Assembly (NCBI GenBank): GCA_944320465.1
Contig: CALUHO010000014.1
Coordinates: 1 to 61,134 of the forward strand
Source of the DNA: an uncultured Bacteroidales bacterium
Lineage (GTDB): Bacteria; Bacteroidota; Bacteroidia; Bacteroidales; P3
Reading direction: 5' to 3'
Length of the DNA stretch: 61,134 bases
Position numbers and translations under genes: made by a program. The notes below the pieces were generated by a model. That model made no database searches, had not been told where the DNA came from, and worked only from the letters and a program-made list of their open reading frames with translations. Below, one piece after another: positions 47,494-57,072 of the stretch (the stretch's first letter is position 1; each line of letters begins with the position of its first letter).

Positions 47494-49842
47494 ATGCCTA
47501 GAATACCCATCCGGCAAAACTCTCGAAACACAGTTTCTCAAAACACTTTGCCCAAAAAAACGAAACCTAAAGGCAATAAAAAGAAATACAGAAAAATACT
47601 ATGGATCCTCTTTGGAACCGTGGTGGGTTTGACAGTCCTGCTGTTTGTCTTCATAGCCACCGGCGTGTTCGGCTTCATGCCCACATTCGAGGATCTGGAA
47701 AATCCTGAGAGTTCGCTTGCTTCCGAAATCATCAGCGCTGACCAGCAAGTCATCGGGACTTACTACGTGGAAAACAGGACCAATGCAGAATACAGCGAAT
47801 TGTCACCATACCTGATTCAAGCCCTGATTGCTACTGAAGACAGCCGCTTTTACAAGCATAGTGGAATCGATTTGCGTTCGCTCGGCCGCGTGCTTTGGAA
47901 ATCCATCTTGCAAGGAGACCGCAGCGGAGGCGGAGGAAGCACTATAAGCCAACAGCTGGCCAAAAACCTTTTCCCCCGCAAACGCCTTAACAAAATCGGC
48001 TTGGCTGCCAGAAAATTCAAGGAATGGGTCATCGCCGTCAAACTAGAGAGAAACTATTCCAAAAGTGAAATCCTGACCATGTATTTCAATACAGTGGATT
48101 TCGGCAACAATGCCTACGGCATCAAGACTGCCGCCCAGACTTATTTCGGCAAGACTCCTGCCGAATTGGACATTGATGAAGCCGCCATCTTAGTGGGCAT
48201 GCTCAAAGCCACAACCTATTACAACCCCGTCAAGAATCCATCAAACGCAAAACAAAGACGAAATGTTGTCTTAGGGCAGATGCTCAAATGCAATTACATA
48301 GACCAGGACCAATATGACTCGATCAGCATTTTGCCTATCGATATGAGCCGCTTTGCACGCCAGGACCATACCGAAGGGACGGGAACTTATTTCAGGGAAT
48401 ATGTACGGCAATGGATGAACAAATGGTGCCAAACCCATGAAAAAGCCGACGGGACACCCTATGACCTGTATAGAGACGGACTCAAGATCTACACCACGCT
48501 CAATACCCGGATGCAAAAGCATGCCGAGGATGCCGTTGCCGAATGGATTGGAGGGGCATTGCAAGCTGATTTCCGCAAAGATGTACGTTCGGAACGGAAC
48601 GCCCCTTTTTCAAACGATATCTCCGACAGTGAAGTAGAGAAATTCATGGAGCAAGCCATGAAAAACTCGGACCGCTACCGCAGCATGAAAAGTGCCGGAG
48701 CAACGGAAGAAACTATTCGTGAGGCCTTTCATGCCAAAACCAAAATGAAAGTATTCAGCTGGGAAGGCGGGGAAAAAGACACAATAATGACTCCATGGGA
48801 TTCGCTCTGGTATCACAAATGGTTTTTACATTGCGCCTTGATTTCCATTGAACCTCAAACAGGGTATGTCCGGGCATACGTGGGGGACATCAGCTATAAA
48901 TATTTCAAATACGACAATGCTTCCCAAGGCCGCCGTCAAGTAGGTTCTACTTTCAAACCTTTCGTCTATACACTGGCCATGCAGGACGGAGGATATTTAC
49001 CTTGCACCGAAGTGCCGAATGTTCCTATCTGCGTGCCGTTGCCAGACGGGACAGAATGGTGCCCGACAAACTCATCCAAAGCCAAAGAAGGTGAAATGGT
49101 CAGCCTGCGTTGGGCCTTGGCCAACTCTATCAACTGGGTAACAGCTTACTTAATCAAGCAGTTTCCTCCCGAGGCTGTCATATCTCTGACCCGCAGGATG
49201 GGAATCACGGCACCAATGGAACCGGTTCCTTCCATTTGTCTGGGAACAATGGATATTTCGGTCATGGAAATGGTCAGCGCGATGGCGACTTACGCGAACA
49301 AAGGAATCCATATCGACCCTATTTTCATTACCCGGATTGAAGACAAGAACGGAATCGTATTGGAAGAATTCACGCCCCAGACAGAAGAAGCCATGAGCGC
49401 AAGAACAGCCTACCTAATGCTGGATTTGATGAAAGGAGTTGTAAACGAAGGCAGTGGCCGCCGAGTCCGTTGGAAATACGGTCTTAAATTGCCAGTAGCT
49501 GGCAAAACCGGAACGACCCAAAACCATTCGGACGCATGGTTCATGGGTATAACGCCTACATTGGCCAGCGGAGTATGGGTCGGTGGTGAATTACGTTCTA
49601 TTCACTTCAACAGCATGCGATTAGGACAAGGTGCCAATGCAGCCTTGCCTGTATGGGCTATCTATATGCGAAATATCCTGCAAGATTCGGCAGTACTGCA
49701 TTTCCCGCAAGACGATTTTGAATGCCCACCCGAATTAGAAGGGGTTGACTTGAATTGCAGCGGCCCAAATCCCGTTGCAAATCAACCAATGCAAGGATCG
49801 GTAGAAGATCCTGTTCATGAAGATTTGAACAACTTGATGTAA
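47494..49842 (+). CDS. Class A penicillin-binding protein 1A
   Basis: 782-residue bifunctional peptidoglycan synthase. Basic cytosolic N-terminus, one membrane helix (about residues 36-58), glycosyltransferase family 51 domain (ATEDSRFYKHSGIDLRSLGR, GGGGSTISQQLAKNL, KEWVIAVKLERNYSKSEIL), then transpeptidase domain with the catalytic STFK motif (GRRQVGSTFKPFVY), SIN (ALANSINW) and KTG (VAGKTGTTQNHSDAW). It polymerises glycan strands and cross-links stem peptides in the periplasm. It ends convergent with murF-alr, another cell-wall gene. Confidence 0.96.
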   Translation: MPRIPIRQNSRNTVSQNTLPKKTKPKGNKKKYRKILWILFGTVVGLTVLLFVFIATGVFGFMPTFEDLENPESSLASEIISADQQVIGTYYVENRTNAEYSELSPYLIQALIATEDSRFYKHSGIDLRSLGRVLWKSILQGDRSGGGGSTISQQLAKNLFPRKRLNKIGLAARKFKEWVIAVKLERNYSKSEILTMYFNTVDFGNNAYGIKTAAQTYFGKTPAELDIDEAAILVGMLKATTYYNPVKNPSNAKQRRNVVLGQMLKCNYIDQDQYDSISILPIDMSRFARQDHTEGTGTYFREYVRQWMNKWCQTHEKADGTPYDLYRDGLKIYTTLNTRMQKHAEDAVAEWIGGALQADFRKDVRSERNAPFSNDISDSEVEKFMEQAMKNSDRYRSMKSAGATEETIREAFHAKTKMKVFSWEGGEKDTIMTPWDSLWYHKWFLHCALISIEPQTGYVRAYVGDISYKYFKYDNASQGRRQVGSTFKPFVYTLAMQDGGYLPCTEVPNVPICVPLPDGTEWCPTNSSKAKEGEMVSLRWALANSINWVTAYLIKQFPPEAVISLTRRMGITAPMEPVPSICLGTMDISVMEMVSAMATYANKGIHIDPIFITRIEDKNGIVLEEFTPQTEEAMSARTAYLMLDLMKGVVNEGSGRRVRWKYGLKLPVAGKTGTTQNHSDAWFMGITPTLASGVWVGGELRSIHFNSMRLGQGANAALPVWAIYMRNILQDSAVLHFPQDDFECPPELEGVDLNCSGPNPVANQPMQGSVEDPVHEDLNNLM

Positions 49843-49856
49843 ATCTGAACGAATCA

Positions 49857-49906
49857 AAGAGGGTGCGTGTCAAAGAAAGATTTCAATCATTGATATACAC
49901 CCTCTT
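49857..49906 (+). terminator. Possible shared terminator between PBP1A and murF-alr
   Basis: AAGAGGGTG (49857-49865) pairs with CACCCTCTT (49898-49906), enclosing 32 bases that include the murF-alr stop codon. The U-tracts are short on both strands, so termination efficiency is uncertain. Confidence 0.4.
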
Positions 49907-52489
49907 GACTCGCAAAGAAACCGAAGTCAATATTTCATAGGGGATGGTATCAAGGCATACGGCCATTGCTTCTATGGGATTGCTCCTGCCAAAAATTTCT
50001 ACCTCGTCGCCCTCCTTCGCCGGCACTCCGGTCAAATCTATCATACACATATCCATACAAATACTTCCGACAATCGGAACTTTGTACCCGTTGACCAAGA
50101 CATGGTAGCGTCCGTTGCCTAAATGGCGGTTCAATCCATCAGCATAGCCTATGCCTATCACCCCGATCCGTGTTTCCCTACTAGCGACAAAACGCCGCCC
50201 ATAGCCTACGGCATCCCCTATCGGAATGGTTCGTATCTGAGAAATAACTGCCTTCAAAGTGCTGACGGTTTCCAAATGAGACTGCATGGCCGCATCGGTC
50301 CCTACTCCATACAAACCAATACCCAGCCGCACCATGTCAAACTGATATTCAGGATAATAAAAAATACCTGCCGTATTGAGGCAATGCCGCAGGATATCAG
50401 GGAACAAAGTCCTGAATCGACTGCTCATCCGGCTGTATGCCTCCAGTTGTTTCCGAGTATAGACATCCATCTCCGGCATATCAGCTGTGGCCAAATGAGT
50501 ATAGACCGACTGCACTTTGATGCGAGGATTGGAAACAAGGCGCGGCAATAGATAGTCCAAGTCTTTTTCCTCGAATCCCATCCGATGCATGCCTGTATCC
50601 AAGCCTATATGGATTCTGACCACGCCTGATTGCTGGGCAGAAACAGACCCAGACAAATAGTTTTCCAATGTTTCCAACATCCGGAAATTATATATTGCCG
50701 GCTCCACTTGGTAACGAATTGCGGTTTCCAAACCTTCCACTTCCGCATTCATGCACATGATTGGCAATCGAATCCCGTTATTGCGCAGAGCCACCGCTTC
50801 GTCCACATAAGCAACGGTGACATAATCCACATGGTTGAACTCCAATACATCGGCTATTTCATGGCTGCCACTCCCATAAGAAAAAGCTTTGCCCATGACC
50901 ATCAATTTGGTCTCGGGCTTCAACAGGCTCCTAAAATAGTTCATATTATGGACCAAAGCACTCAGATTCACTTCCATCACTGTCTCATGAACCCGGCGCT
51001 GCAATAAGGCATCAATCCGCTCAAAAGCAAAAACTCTCGCACCTTTAAGCAGAACAGCCTTCCCCGCAAAATCCTCGGCACGGAAATCCTGCAAGAAATG
51101 TTCCATATTTCTATAGAAACGAGCCTGCAATCCAACAAAACAGTTTTCATGCCGTACCAATGCAGGTCCGATCGCCACAAGTTCCTTAATCCTTTTTTGC
51201 TCCAAAACATTGGCGACCTCTCCATACAACACGGATTCTGGCCGGCCGCTCTGCAATATGTCAGACATAATCACGCAACAAGATTTACCCTGGGCATGAT
51301 TGCATAAAAAATCCAAAGCCATGCAGAAAGAAGAAAAATCCGAACTGTAAGCATCGTTCAGCACCCAACTATGTCCTACGCCTTCTTTCATCTCCATCCG
51401 CATCTTCAAAGACGGCAACTGCCGGAAACGAGCCGCTATTATTTCATCGGGGTAACCTGCATCCAGCATGAATAACCAGCAATGCACCGCATTCTCAAAC
51501 GAAGCATAATCCGTAAAAGGAATCTCCACTTGATGCTCAATACCTTTATACAAGGCTTTCAGAACACGTCCCCCATCCTGATCAACCCTGCTTTCCACAA
51601 TCCGCAAATCCACCTTGATTGCATCAGAAGAAGGATGCGGGATATCTACACCTGTTCTGATGGACTCTCGCGTATCTTTTACAATCTTTGCATTCTCTCC
51701 TTGTCCGGTATCCGCAATTATGCCATCCGCACTCCAGCAAAGGAAGCGAGTATCTCCAGGCAACAAGCCTCTCGTCAATGCATCCCTGATTTCCGGATAA
51801 TCTGCACAAAAAATCAAGACATTGACAGAAGTGAAAAGCTGGAGCTTTTCGCATGTCTTTTGCAAACGGTCTGCAAAACCTGCATCATGCGCTTCGCCTA
51901 TATTCGTCAGAATCCCTATCGTAGGCTGCATGACAGGCTGCAAGTTCCGCATTTCCCCCACTTGAGAGATTCCTGCTTCGAAAATTCCTATATCATCGCC
52001 TCTTTCCATCCGCAAAACCGACAGCGGAACTCCTATCTGGGAATTGAAACTCTTTGGACTGCGGACGACACGCTTGTCAAAACCTAGCAGGAAAGACATC
52101 CACTCTTTCACGATAGTCTTGCCGTTGCTACCAGTAATACCCACCACTGGAATAGAAAAACGGGAACGGTGCCAAGCAGCCCACTGCTGCAAAGCCACCA
52201 AGGTATCCTCCACCTCAATGAAAACGGCATCGGGCATCTGGCTAAATTCAGGCAAGAAACAACTAATCAAAAAGCAACGGACACCTGCCTCATACAATGG
52301 CTGCACATAACGATGCCCATCATTCTTGCGGCTCACCAATGCTATGAAAATAGCCGATTGCACACTCTCATAATTCCGGCTATCGATAATAATCTGGTCT
52401 ATGCGGATATCCCCTACCGGTTTCTCTGCATGGCATCGACCATGCGTTGCTTCCACAATAGAAGAAAGCGCAAACGAAGCTATCTGCAT
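49883..52489 (-). CDS. Bifunctional MurF ligase / alanine racemase
   Basis: 868 residues. The N-terminal ~480 residues are MurF: an N-terminal substrate domain, ATP loop VVGITGSNGKTIVKEW and LTNIGEAHDAGF; it adds D-Ala-D-Ala to UDP-MurNAc-tripeptide. From about residue 495 comes a type III-fold alanine racemase: VNLSALVHNMNYFRSLLKPE, PLP-lysine region LMVMGKAFSYGSGSHEIA, and GVIGIGYADGLNRHLGNG near the catalytic Tyr. The fusion makes D-Ala and consumes its dipeptide in one chain and is a known feature of Bacteroidota. The 9-5-9 palindrome at 52489-52511 ends on the start codon. Confidence 0.95.
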   Translation of the reverse strand: MQIASFALSSIVEATHGRCHAEKPVGDIRIDQIIIDSRNYESVQSAIFIALVSRKNDGHRYVQPLYEAGVRCFLISCFLPEFSQMPDAVFIEVEDTLVALQQWAAWHRSRFSIPVVGITGSNGKTIVKEWMSFLLGFDKRVVRSPKSFNSQIGVPLSVLRMERGDDIGIFEAGISQVGEMRNLQPVMQPTIGILTNIGEAHDAGFADRLQKTCEKLQLFTSVNVLIFCADYPEIRDALTRGLLPGDTRFLCWSADGIIADTGQGENAKIVKDTRESIRTGVDIPHPSSDAIKVDLRIVESRVDQDGGRVLKALYKGIEHQVEIPFTDYASFENAVHCWLFMLDAGYPDEIIAARFRQLPSLKMRMEMKEGVGHSWVLNDAYSSDFSSFCMALDFLCNHAQGKSCCVIMSDILQSGRPESVLYGEVANVLEQKRIKELVAIGPALVRHENCFVGLQARFYRNMEHFLQDFRAEDFAGKAVLLKGARVFAFERIDALLQRRVHETVMEVNLSALVHNMNYFRSLLKPETKLMVMGKAFSYGSGSHEIADVLEFNHVDYVTVAYVDEAVALRNNGIRLPIMCMNAEVEGLETAIRYQVEPAIYNFRMLETLENYLSGSVSAQQSGVVRIHIGLDTGMHRMGFEEKDLDYLLPRLVSNPRIKVQSVYTHLATADMPEMDVYTRKQLEAYSRMSSRFRTLFPDILRHCLNTAGIFYYPEYQFDMVRLGIGLYGVGTDAAMQSHLETVSTLKAVISQIRTIPIGDAVGYGRRFVASRETRIGVIGIGYADGLNRHLGNGRYHVLVNGYKVPIVGSICMDMCMIDLTGVPAKEGDEVEIFGRSNPIEAMAVCLDTIPYEILTSVSLRVKRVYIND

Positions 52490-52511
52490 TTTATTAGCCT
52501 ATCTAATAAAA
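52489..52511 (-). promoter_or_regulatory. Palindrome overlapping the murF-alr start codon
   Basis: Perfect inverted repeat TTTTATTAG-CCTAT-CTAATAAAA (9-5-9). On the minus strand the last A of the second arm is the A of the ATG. It has the same geometry as the palindrome at 9369-9391 but an unrelated sequence. Confidence 0.5.
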
Positions 52512-52552
52512 GGCCCGGCCACCATCCGCAATAGGATGCCCTGCCAAGCCTT
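52510..52552 (-). terminator. Terminator after the PdxA-like gene
   Basis: Minus strand imperfect hairpin with base pairs AAGGC/GCCTT at the foot and CATCC-TATTGC-GGATG at the tip, followed by TTATT. It lies 23 bp after the PdxA-like stop and would separate it from murF-alr. Confidence 0.5.
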
Positions 52553-52575
52553 ATTCCTAATTTCCAAAGTCCCCT

Positions 52576-53706
52576 TCATTGAATGTCGCCCGGCACTTTT
52601 TCAGAAGAATCCTCCTCTTTGCTATCACGACGCCCCGGACGCATGACAGAATACCCCAATGGATTTTCTGCCAACAAACGGTTCTGCTGGCGAGCCGCAT
52701 CCATATCCATAGCCAAGCAGACTGCCCGGAACAAAGCCCGGAAGGAAACATCCAAATCATTACCAATCAGCATAGGTTCCAAATGGATTACCGGCAATGA
52801 AGCTGTGAAATAGCACATATCTTCGCGAGGACGGTTTTCTATGCACATTTCCATCTGTTCCTTGTACATACAAAGAACTGCATCAAAGGCCTTTATATCT
52901 TGACTGGCAAAAAAAGCTCTTGCAGGAAACGGTCCAAATACCGGTATTCCATTTTCAAACAAGTTGTTCACCACAGGCATAATCCGTTGCGTTCCGGGCA
53001 AAGTAATCCTGTCTGACTGTAAATCCTTGTTCATTCCCAGAACCGCGATACGTGGCGTGCTGATTGAAAAATCCATTTGCAAGGTCTGATACAAGTCCCT
53101 AATCCGTTGTTCAATCCGCTGGTTCGACAAATAAGTTTCCGAATCCTCTCTCCTTACAGTGGTCAAAAAGCTCAAACGAAGATTCCCACATAACAGCATC
53201 CTGAAAGGGTTGCCAGGAAAAGCTGAAGCCACCGCTACAGCTTGATTTTTGAACTCCGGATGAGCCTGACGCACATTGGATTCCACCAACGGCAAAGATA
53301 CTAAAGCCCGCAGATGCCCACCTTTCAAATCCGACACCACTTCCTGCAATATAGCATAGATATCCCGCTGCGAGGCATCTCCAGAACGTTCCGGTTCCAC
53401 CATCTGCAAACGCTTGCCTTTCACATCCAGTATGCTCCGTTGCACTATAGGGCTGGCTTCGTTCAAACCGACCCGGCGAGCGGCGTCCACCAACTTCCTG
53501 GCAGAGCCATACACAAAAGGCAATGCTGTCTCAAAAGCAGAAGTATCTGCAAAGAGACGAGCCAGCACCTCATAATCAAAGTCCAATCCCTCCCCCGGCG
53601 TAATTCCAATCCGCAAGCGTTCCTCCCTCTCAGGACGCTGCGACTTCATTCCCGCACCGCCATCCATCCGAACGGCATCTTTATGCATTTCTTTTTCCAT
53701 AATCAT
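52576..53706 (-). CDS. Degenerate PdxA-like protein, probably not a dehydrogenase
   Basis: 376 residues. The fold follows PdxA (4-hydroxythreonine-4-phosphate dehydrogenase of pyridoxal phosphate synthesis): RIGITPGEGLDFDYEVLARLFAD, VYGSARK, LRALVSLPLVES, STPRIAVLGMN, GIPVFGPFPARAFF and FDAVLCMY align by eye. But the metal- and substrate-binding residues are replaced: GHT by KNQ (153-155), the TGH His by Val184, NPHAG by NKDLQ (Asp228) and YHDQ by YKEQ (Lys282). It is therefore likely to lack the normal reaction. The frame is open and full length, which argues for a retained, altered role. Long polar ends (1-30, 350-376) flank the fold. Confidence 0.78.
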   Translation of the reverse strand: MIMEKEMHKDAVRMDGGAGMKSQRPEREERLRIGITPGEGLDFDYEVLARLFADTSAFETALPFVYGSARKLVDAARRVGLNEASPIVQRSILDVKGKRLQMVEPERSGDASQRDIYAILQEVVSDLKGGHLRALVSLPLVESNVRQAHPEFKNQAVAVASAFPGNPFRMLLCGNLRLSFLTTVRREDSETYLSNQRIEQRIRDLYQTLQMDFSISTPRIAVLGMNKDLQSDRITLPGTQRIMPVVNNLFENGIPVFGPFPARAFFASQDIKAFDAVLCMYKEQMEMCIENRPREDMCYFTASLPVIHLEPMLIGNDLDVSFRALFRAVCLAMDMDAARQQNRLLAENPLGYSVMRPGRRDSKEEDSSEKVPGDIQ

Positions 53707-53791
53707 CCTTCAATATAAGCATCTACTAGTACGTAGCGGGAACCTGTCCTCTACGCTGCCCTCTTCCAACTGTTAGAAAAGGCGGATTCCA

Positions 53792-55213
53792 TCATTTGCC
53801 TTGACAGAAGCCCTGCAAAAAATCCACCATCAAACGGAGACCGAAAGCGGTCGCTCCCGGCCCGCGATAGGCATCTTTCTTATGCAAGAACTCCACCCCG
53901 GCCACATCCAAATGCAGGAAGGGTGTCTCCTTGGCAAAATACTGCACGAATTTGGCCGCCGTAATCATCCCGGCAGGACCATTCCCGCAATTCTTGATAT
54001 CGGCCACATCAGAATCCAGTTCCTTGTCGTATTCTTTCCACATCGGAAAGAAACAAAGCCGCTCATGGACCTTCTCCCCGCTTTGAAGCAAGGCATCGAC
54101 ATATTGATCCGCGCCCTGTTGCATAGCAGCGATTCCCTGCGAACCCAAGGCACGGGAAGCCGCTCCAGTCAGGGTTGCCATCGAAACCGTCAGCATCGGA
54201 GAATACTCGGCGGTAGCGTATGCGACCGCATCGGCCAGCAAAAGCCTGCCCTCCGCATCGGTATTGGTAATCTCGACCGTCGTACCATCGTACATCGTAA
54301 TCACATCCCCGCAAACCAAGGCATTTCCGTTGAGACGGTTGTCGGTAGCCGGCAAAAGAGCCACGATGTACAATGGCAAACGCAGGCGGGCAGCCGCCCG
54401 GATAATGCCCATGGCCAAAGCCGCTCCGGCCATATCCGTCTTCATATCGTCCATATACGAACCGGTCTTGATGTTCATCCCTCCGGCATCGAACACAATG
54501 CCCTTGCCAACCAATACTACCGGCTTCTTATTGAGTGCTTTGGCCGGTTTGTAACGCATCTCTGCAAAGGTAGCCTTGTCCACGCTCCCCTGATTCACGC
54601 CCAAAAGACCGCCCATGCCTGCTTTCTCTATCTTGGCATACGGCCAGACATCCACTTTGATACCCAAATCTTCGGCATCCTTTTCGGCCCATTCGCCCAA
54701 TTGCTGCGCATTGAGAGCCGAAAAAGGCAAGTCAATCAGGTATTTGCTGCGGTTCACTTCCTTGCAGACATCTTCTATCCGCCCCAAAGCCTTGGCATCG
54801 AGCGTGTCGGATTCCAGATTGAAGCTGAATTTCTCCTTCTTTTCTTTCTTGAACGTATCAAACCGATAAGCTCCCAAATACAAACCTTCCATAAAAGCAG
54901 AGACCCCTTCGGCCGATTTCCAGGAATGATCCACTACCGTAGCCTTGAAAATTTTCTCATCCCCCATCTTGTCCAATATCCGGGAAGCTGTAACCCTAAT
55001 CTTTTCCAACAGCTCGCCTTGCGGCATGGTATCGGCATCCTTAGGCCAAAGCACGATGAAACGGGCTTCCGGCACCGGGATATAGCAAAAATCCTTGCCA
55101 TCTTCCGCCCGCCCTTTCAAATAGGCGATTTCTTCCTGCTCCAGCAAGGAGACCTTGGCCAGCAAATCACGACGGAACAAAAGTATAGACGCTTTCTTTG
55201 TCTTCATTGTCAT
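53792..55213 (-). CDS. pepA: Leucyl aminopeptidase, M17 family
   Basis: 473 residues. Cytosolic two-metal aminopeptidase that releases N-terminal residues from peptides. Active-site blocks VLVGKGIVFDAGGMNIKTG, DMKTDMAGAA, the family signature NTDAEGRLLLADA and the C-terminal HLDVAGVEF are intact; the N-terminal domain is divergent, as usual. An internal ATG at 55207 is an alternative start. A 499-residue open frame on the opposite strand is a mirror of its codon bias, not a gene. Confidence 0.95.
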   Translation of the reverse strand: MTMKTKKASILLFRRDLLAKVSLLEQEEIAYLKGRAEDGKDFCYIPVPEARFIVLWPKDADTMPQGELLEKIRVTASRILDKMGDEKIFKATVVDHSWKSAEGVSAFMEGLYLGAYRFDTFKKEKKEKFSFNLESDTLDAKALGRIEDVCKEVNRSKYLIDLPFSALNAQQLGEWAEKDAEDLGIKVDVWPYAKIEKAGMGGLLGVNQGSVDKATFAEMRYKPAKALNKKPVVLVGKGIVFDAGGMNIKTGSYMDDMKTDMAGAALAMGIIRAAARLRLPLYIVALLPATDNRLNGNALVCGDVITMYDGTTVEITNTDAEGRLLLADAVAYATAEYSPMLTVSMATLTGAASRALGSQGIAAMQQGADQYVDALLQSGEKVHERLCFFPMWKEYDKELDSDVADIKNCGNGPAGMITAAKFVQYFAKETPFLHLDVAGVEFLHKKDAYRGPGATAFGLRLMVDFLQGFCQGK

Positions 55214-55405
55214 TTCAATATTAAACTACAGCAAAAAGGGAACCTCAGGATTCACAACCTCAAAGGATTCCTGCAGCAATCCAAAGACTCCCTGCCGTAA
55301 TCGAAGTTTCTGTCCATTCGAAATCCGACCCTGCCAGAAGCCTCAAAAGGCCTCGATTTGCAGAGACGTAATCGAAATTACCGCCTATTCGGCATCATGC
55401 CTTTC

Positions 55406-55660
55406 TCACAACCCGTCCTTGGCCAACTCCAAAGCCTTGGCTGCCCGGCTGGCCGTATTCCCATGATGCAACTGGAAATTAGGACAGTCCTCATGCCGCC
55501 CCGTAGAAGAGCAATTGCCGCAACGATGCCCTTCCCCCAGCTCCGACATCGCGCAACGATGCGAAAACTGCCCGTTCTTCTTGAACAGAATCTTGACAGC
55601 CAAGCCTGCCACGCACAAAGCCACCAAGACCACTGTCAGTAAAAGCACTGTCCACCACAT
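55406..55660 (-). CDS. Small Cys/His-rich single-span membrane protein
   Basis: 84 residues. One N-terminal hydrophobic segment (about residues 3-24, with Cys16) then a soluble part with Cys36, Cys47, Cys50 and Cys59 and several His (34, 45, 56, 65, 66), which could bind metal or form disulfides. I recall similar small proteins in other Bacteroidota, without a known function. The palindromic element at 55676-55880 begins 15 bp upstream of its ATG. The 192-bp region between it and pepA shows no further gene. Confidence 0.65.
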   Translation of the reverse strand: MWWTVLLLTVVLVALCVAGLAVKILFKKNGQFSHRCAMSELGEGHRCGNCSSTGRHEDCPNFQLHHGNTASRAAKALELAKDGL

Positions 55661-55675
55661 ACAAAATCCATTTTA

Positions 55676-55880
55676 AGAAGCTGTTTAAATTTATTTGTTT
55701 AGGCCATCGGGAGGGGATTTCGAGGGATTTTGCTGCGTTTTTCAAAGGAGGATAGCTAAGCTATCTGACGTGAAAAACGCAAAAAAGACCCGAAATAGCC
55801 CCCGATGGGCAAACAAAATCCTGAAACCGGTTCCTGAAAATTCATTTTTTCAGGATTGCAAGAAATTTTAAACAGCTTCT
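55676..55880 (-). repeat. Palindromic ~205-bp element, copy A
   Basis: Ends in inverted repeats AGAAGCTGTTTAAA / TTTAAACAGCTTCT. Inside, GCGTTTTTCA...TGAAAAACGC encloses GATAGCT-A-AGCTATC; CCATCGGG pairs with CCCGATGG; CCTGAAAA pairs with TTTTCAGG. About 93% identical to copy B (58879-59084). No ORF. It could be a miniature inverted-repeat transposable element or a structured leader of the gene 15 bp downstream. Confidence 0.85.
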
Positions 55881-55927
55881 AAACAAACCAAAAGCAATTC
55901 AAGGAAATTCCTCCATCGCACACAGGC

Positions 55928-55959
55928 AAAAAAAACGGTATGCGCTCAGGATGCACCGG
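55928..55959 (-). terminator. Likely terminator of recA
   Basis: Minus strand CGGT...ACCG stem enclosing a G/C-containing loop and followed by T8, 7 bp after the recA stop codon. The stem is weak but the U-tract is strong. Confidence 0.5.
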
Positions 55960-55966
55960 CCTCGGA

Positions 55967-57046
55967 CTACTCCGCTTCCGGTGCCGCGGCAACCGCCCCC
56001 GGCTTACCCTCTTCATCCTTGTGCCTGAGCATTTCCCGAACCTTGGATTCCAGCTCCTCGCTCAATTCCGGATTATCCTGCAGCAGCTGCTTGACCGCAT
56101 CCCGGCCTTGACCGAGCTTGGTATCGTTATAGCTGAACCAGGAACCGCTCTTCTTGAGCACGCCCAAATCCACGCCCAAATCGATGATTTCGCCGATTTT
56201 GGAAATCCCTTGCCCGTAGAGCAAGTCGAATTCGGCCTGACGGAATGGAGGAGAAACCTTGTTTTTGACCACCTTGACCTTGACACGGTTCCCAATCACA
56301 TTGTCCCCGTCCTTGATGGAAGAAATCCGGCGGATATCGATACGAACCGAAGCATAGAACTTCAAGGCATTACCTCCCGTAGTCGTTTCGGGATTGCCGA
56401 ACATGACCCCGATTTTCTCGCGCAGCTGGTTGATGAAGATGCAGCAGCAACCGGTCTTGCTGATGGTCGAAGTCAGTTTCCGCAACGCCTGCGACATCAG
56501 ACGGGCATGCAAGCCTACTTTGGAATCGCCCATCTCGCCCTCGATCTCGCTACGGGGTGTCAAAGCGGCCACCGAGTCTATGACGATGATATCGATCGCC
56601 CCCGAACGAATCAGGTTGTCTGCGATTTCCAAAGCCTGTTCCCCATTGTCGGGCTGAGCCACCAACAAATCATTGGTATTGACCCCCAATTTCTGTGCAT
56701 AAGCCGGGTCGAAGGCATGTTCGGCATCGATGAAAGCCGCAATCCCGCCTTTCTTCTGCGCTTCGGCAATGGCATGGATGGCCAAGGTGGTCTTACCTGA
56801 AGACTCCGGACCGTAAATCTCGATGATACGTCCTTTGGGAAAACCGCCCACCCCGAGCGCGTTATCCACGCCGATAGAACCGGTGGAAATCACGTCTATG
56901 TTTTCAATCGCCGGGTTGTCCCCCAGCTTCATGACGGCTCCTTTGCCGTAGGATTTCTCTATCTTGTCAAGCGTCAACTGGAGCGCTTTGAGCTTCTCGT
57001 TAGCCACAGAAGGCTTGCCTTCTTCTTTTTCGTCTTTCTTTGCCAT
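55967..57046 (-). CDS. recA: Recombinase RecA
   Basis: 359 residues. ATP-dependent strand exchange and SOS co-protease. Walker [15 protein letters not shown], Walker [26 protein letters not shown]-binding loop [20 protein letters not shown] with the signature [15 protein letters not shown] short Ala/Glu-rich C-terminal tail follows. The ATG at 57046 ([14 protein letters not shown]) is clear. It has its own promoter with a palindrome in the -33 region. Confidence 0.98.
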   Translation of the reverse strand: MAKKDEKEEGKPSVANEKLKALQLTLDKIEKSYGKGAVMKLGDNPAIENIDVISTGSIGVDNALGVGGFPKGRIIEIYGPESSGKTTLAIHAIAEAQKKGGIAAFIDAEHAFDPAYAQKLGVNTNDLLVAQPDNGEQALEIADNLIRSGAIDIIVIDSVAALTPRSEIEGEMGDSKVGLHARLMSQALRKLTSTISKTGCCCIFINQLREKIGVMFGNPETTTGGNALKFYASVRIDIRRISSIKDGDNVIGNRVKVKVVKNKVSPPFRQAEFDLLYGQGISKIGEIIDLGVDLGVLKKSGSWFSYNDTKLGQGRDAVKQLLQDNPELSEELESKVREMLRHKDEEGKPGAVAAAPEAE

Positions 57047-57072
57047 AAGTCTTCCTTTCTCTTTTGATGCCC

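Noticed and set aside
53801..55300. 499-residue open frame on the plus strand opposite pepA
   Set aside because: It mirrors a well-identified M17 peptidase; the translation is rich in His/Arg/Gln without domains, as expected for an antisense frame in a gene of this codon bias.
55940..56800. 286-residue plus-strand frame opposite recA
   Set aside because: Antisense to an unmistakable RecA; no recognisable domain and no promoter.
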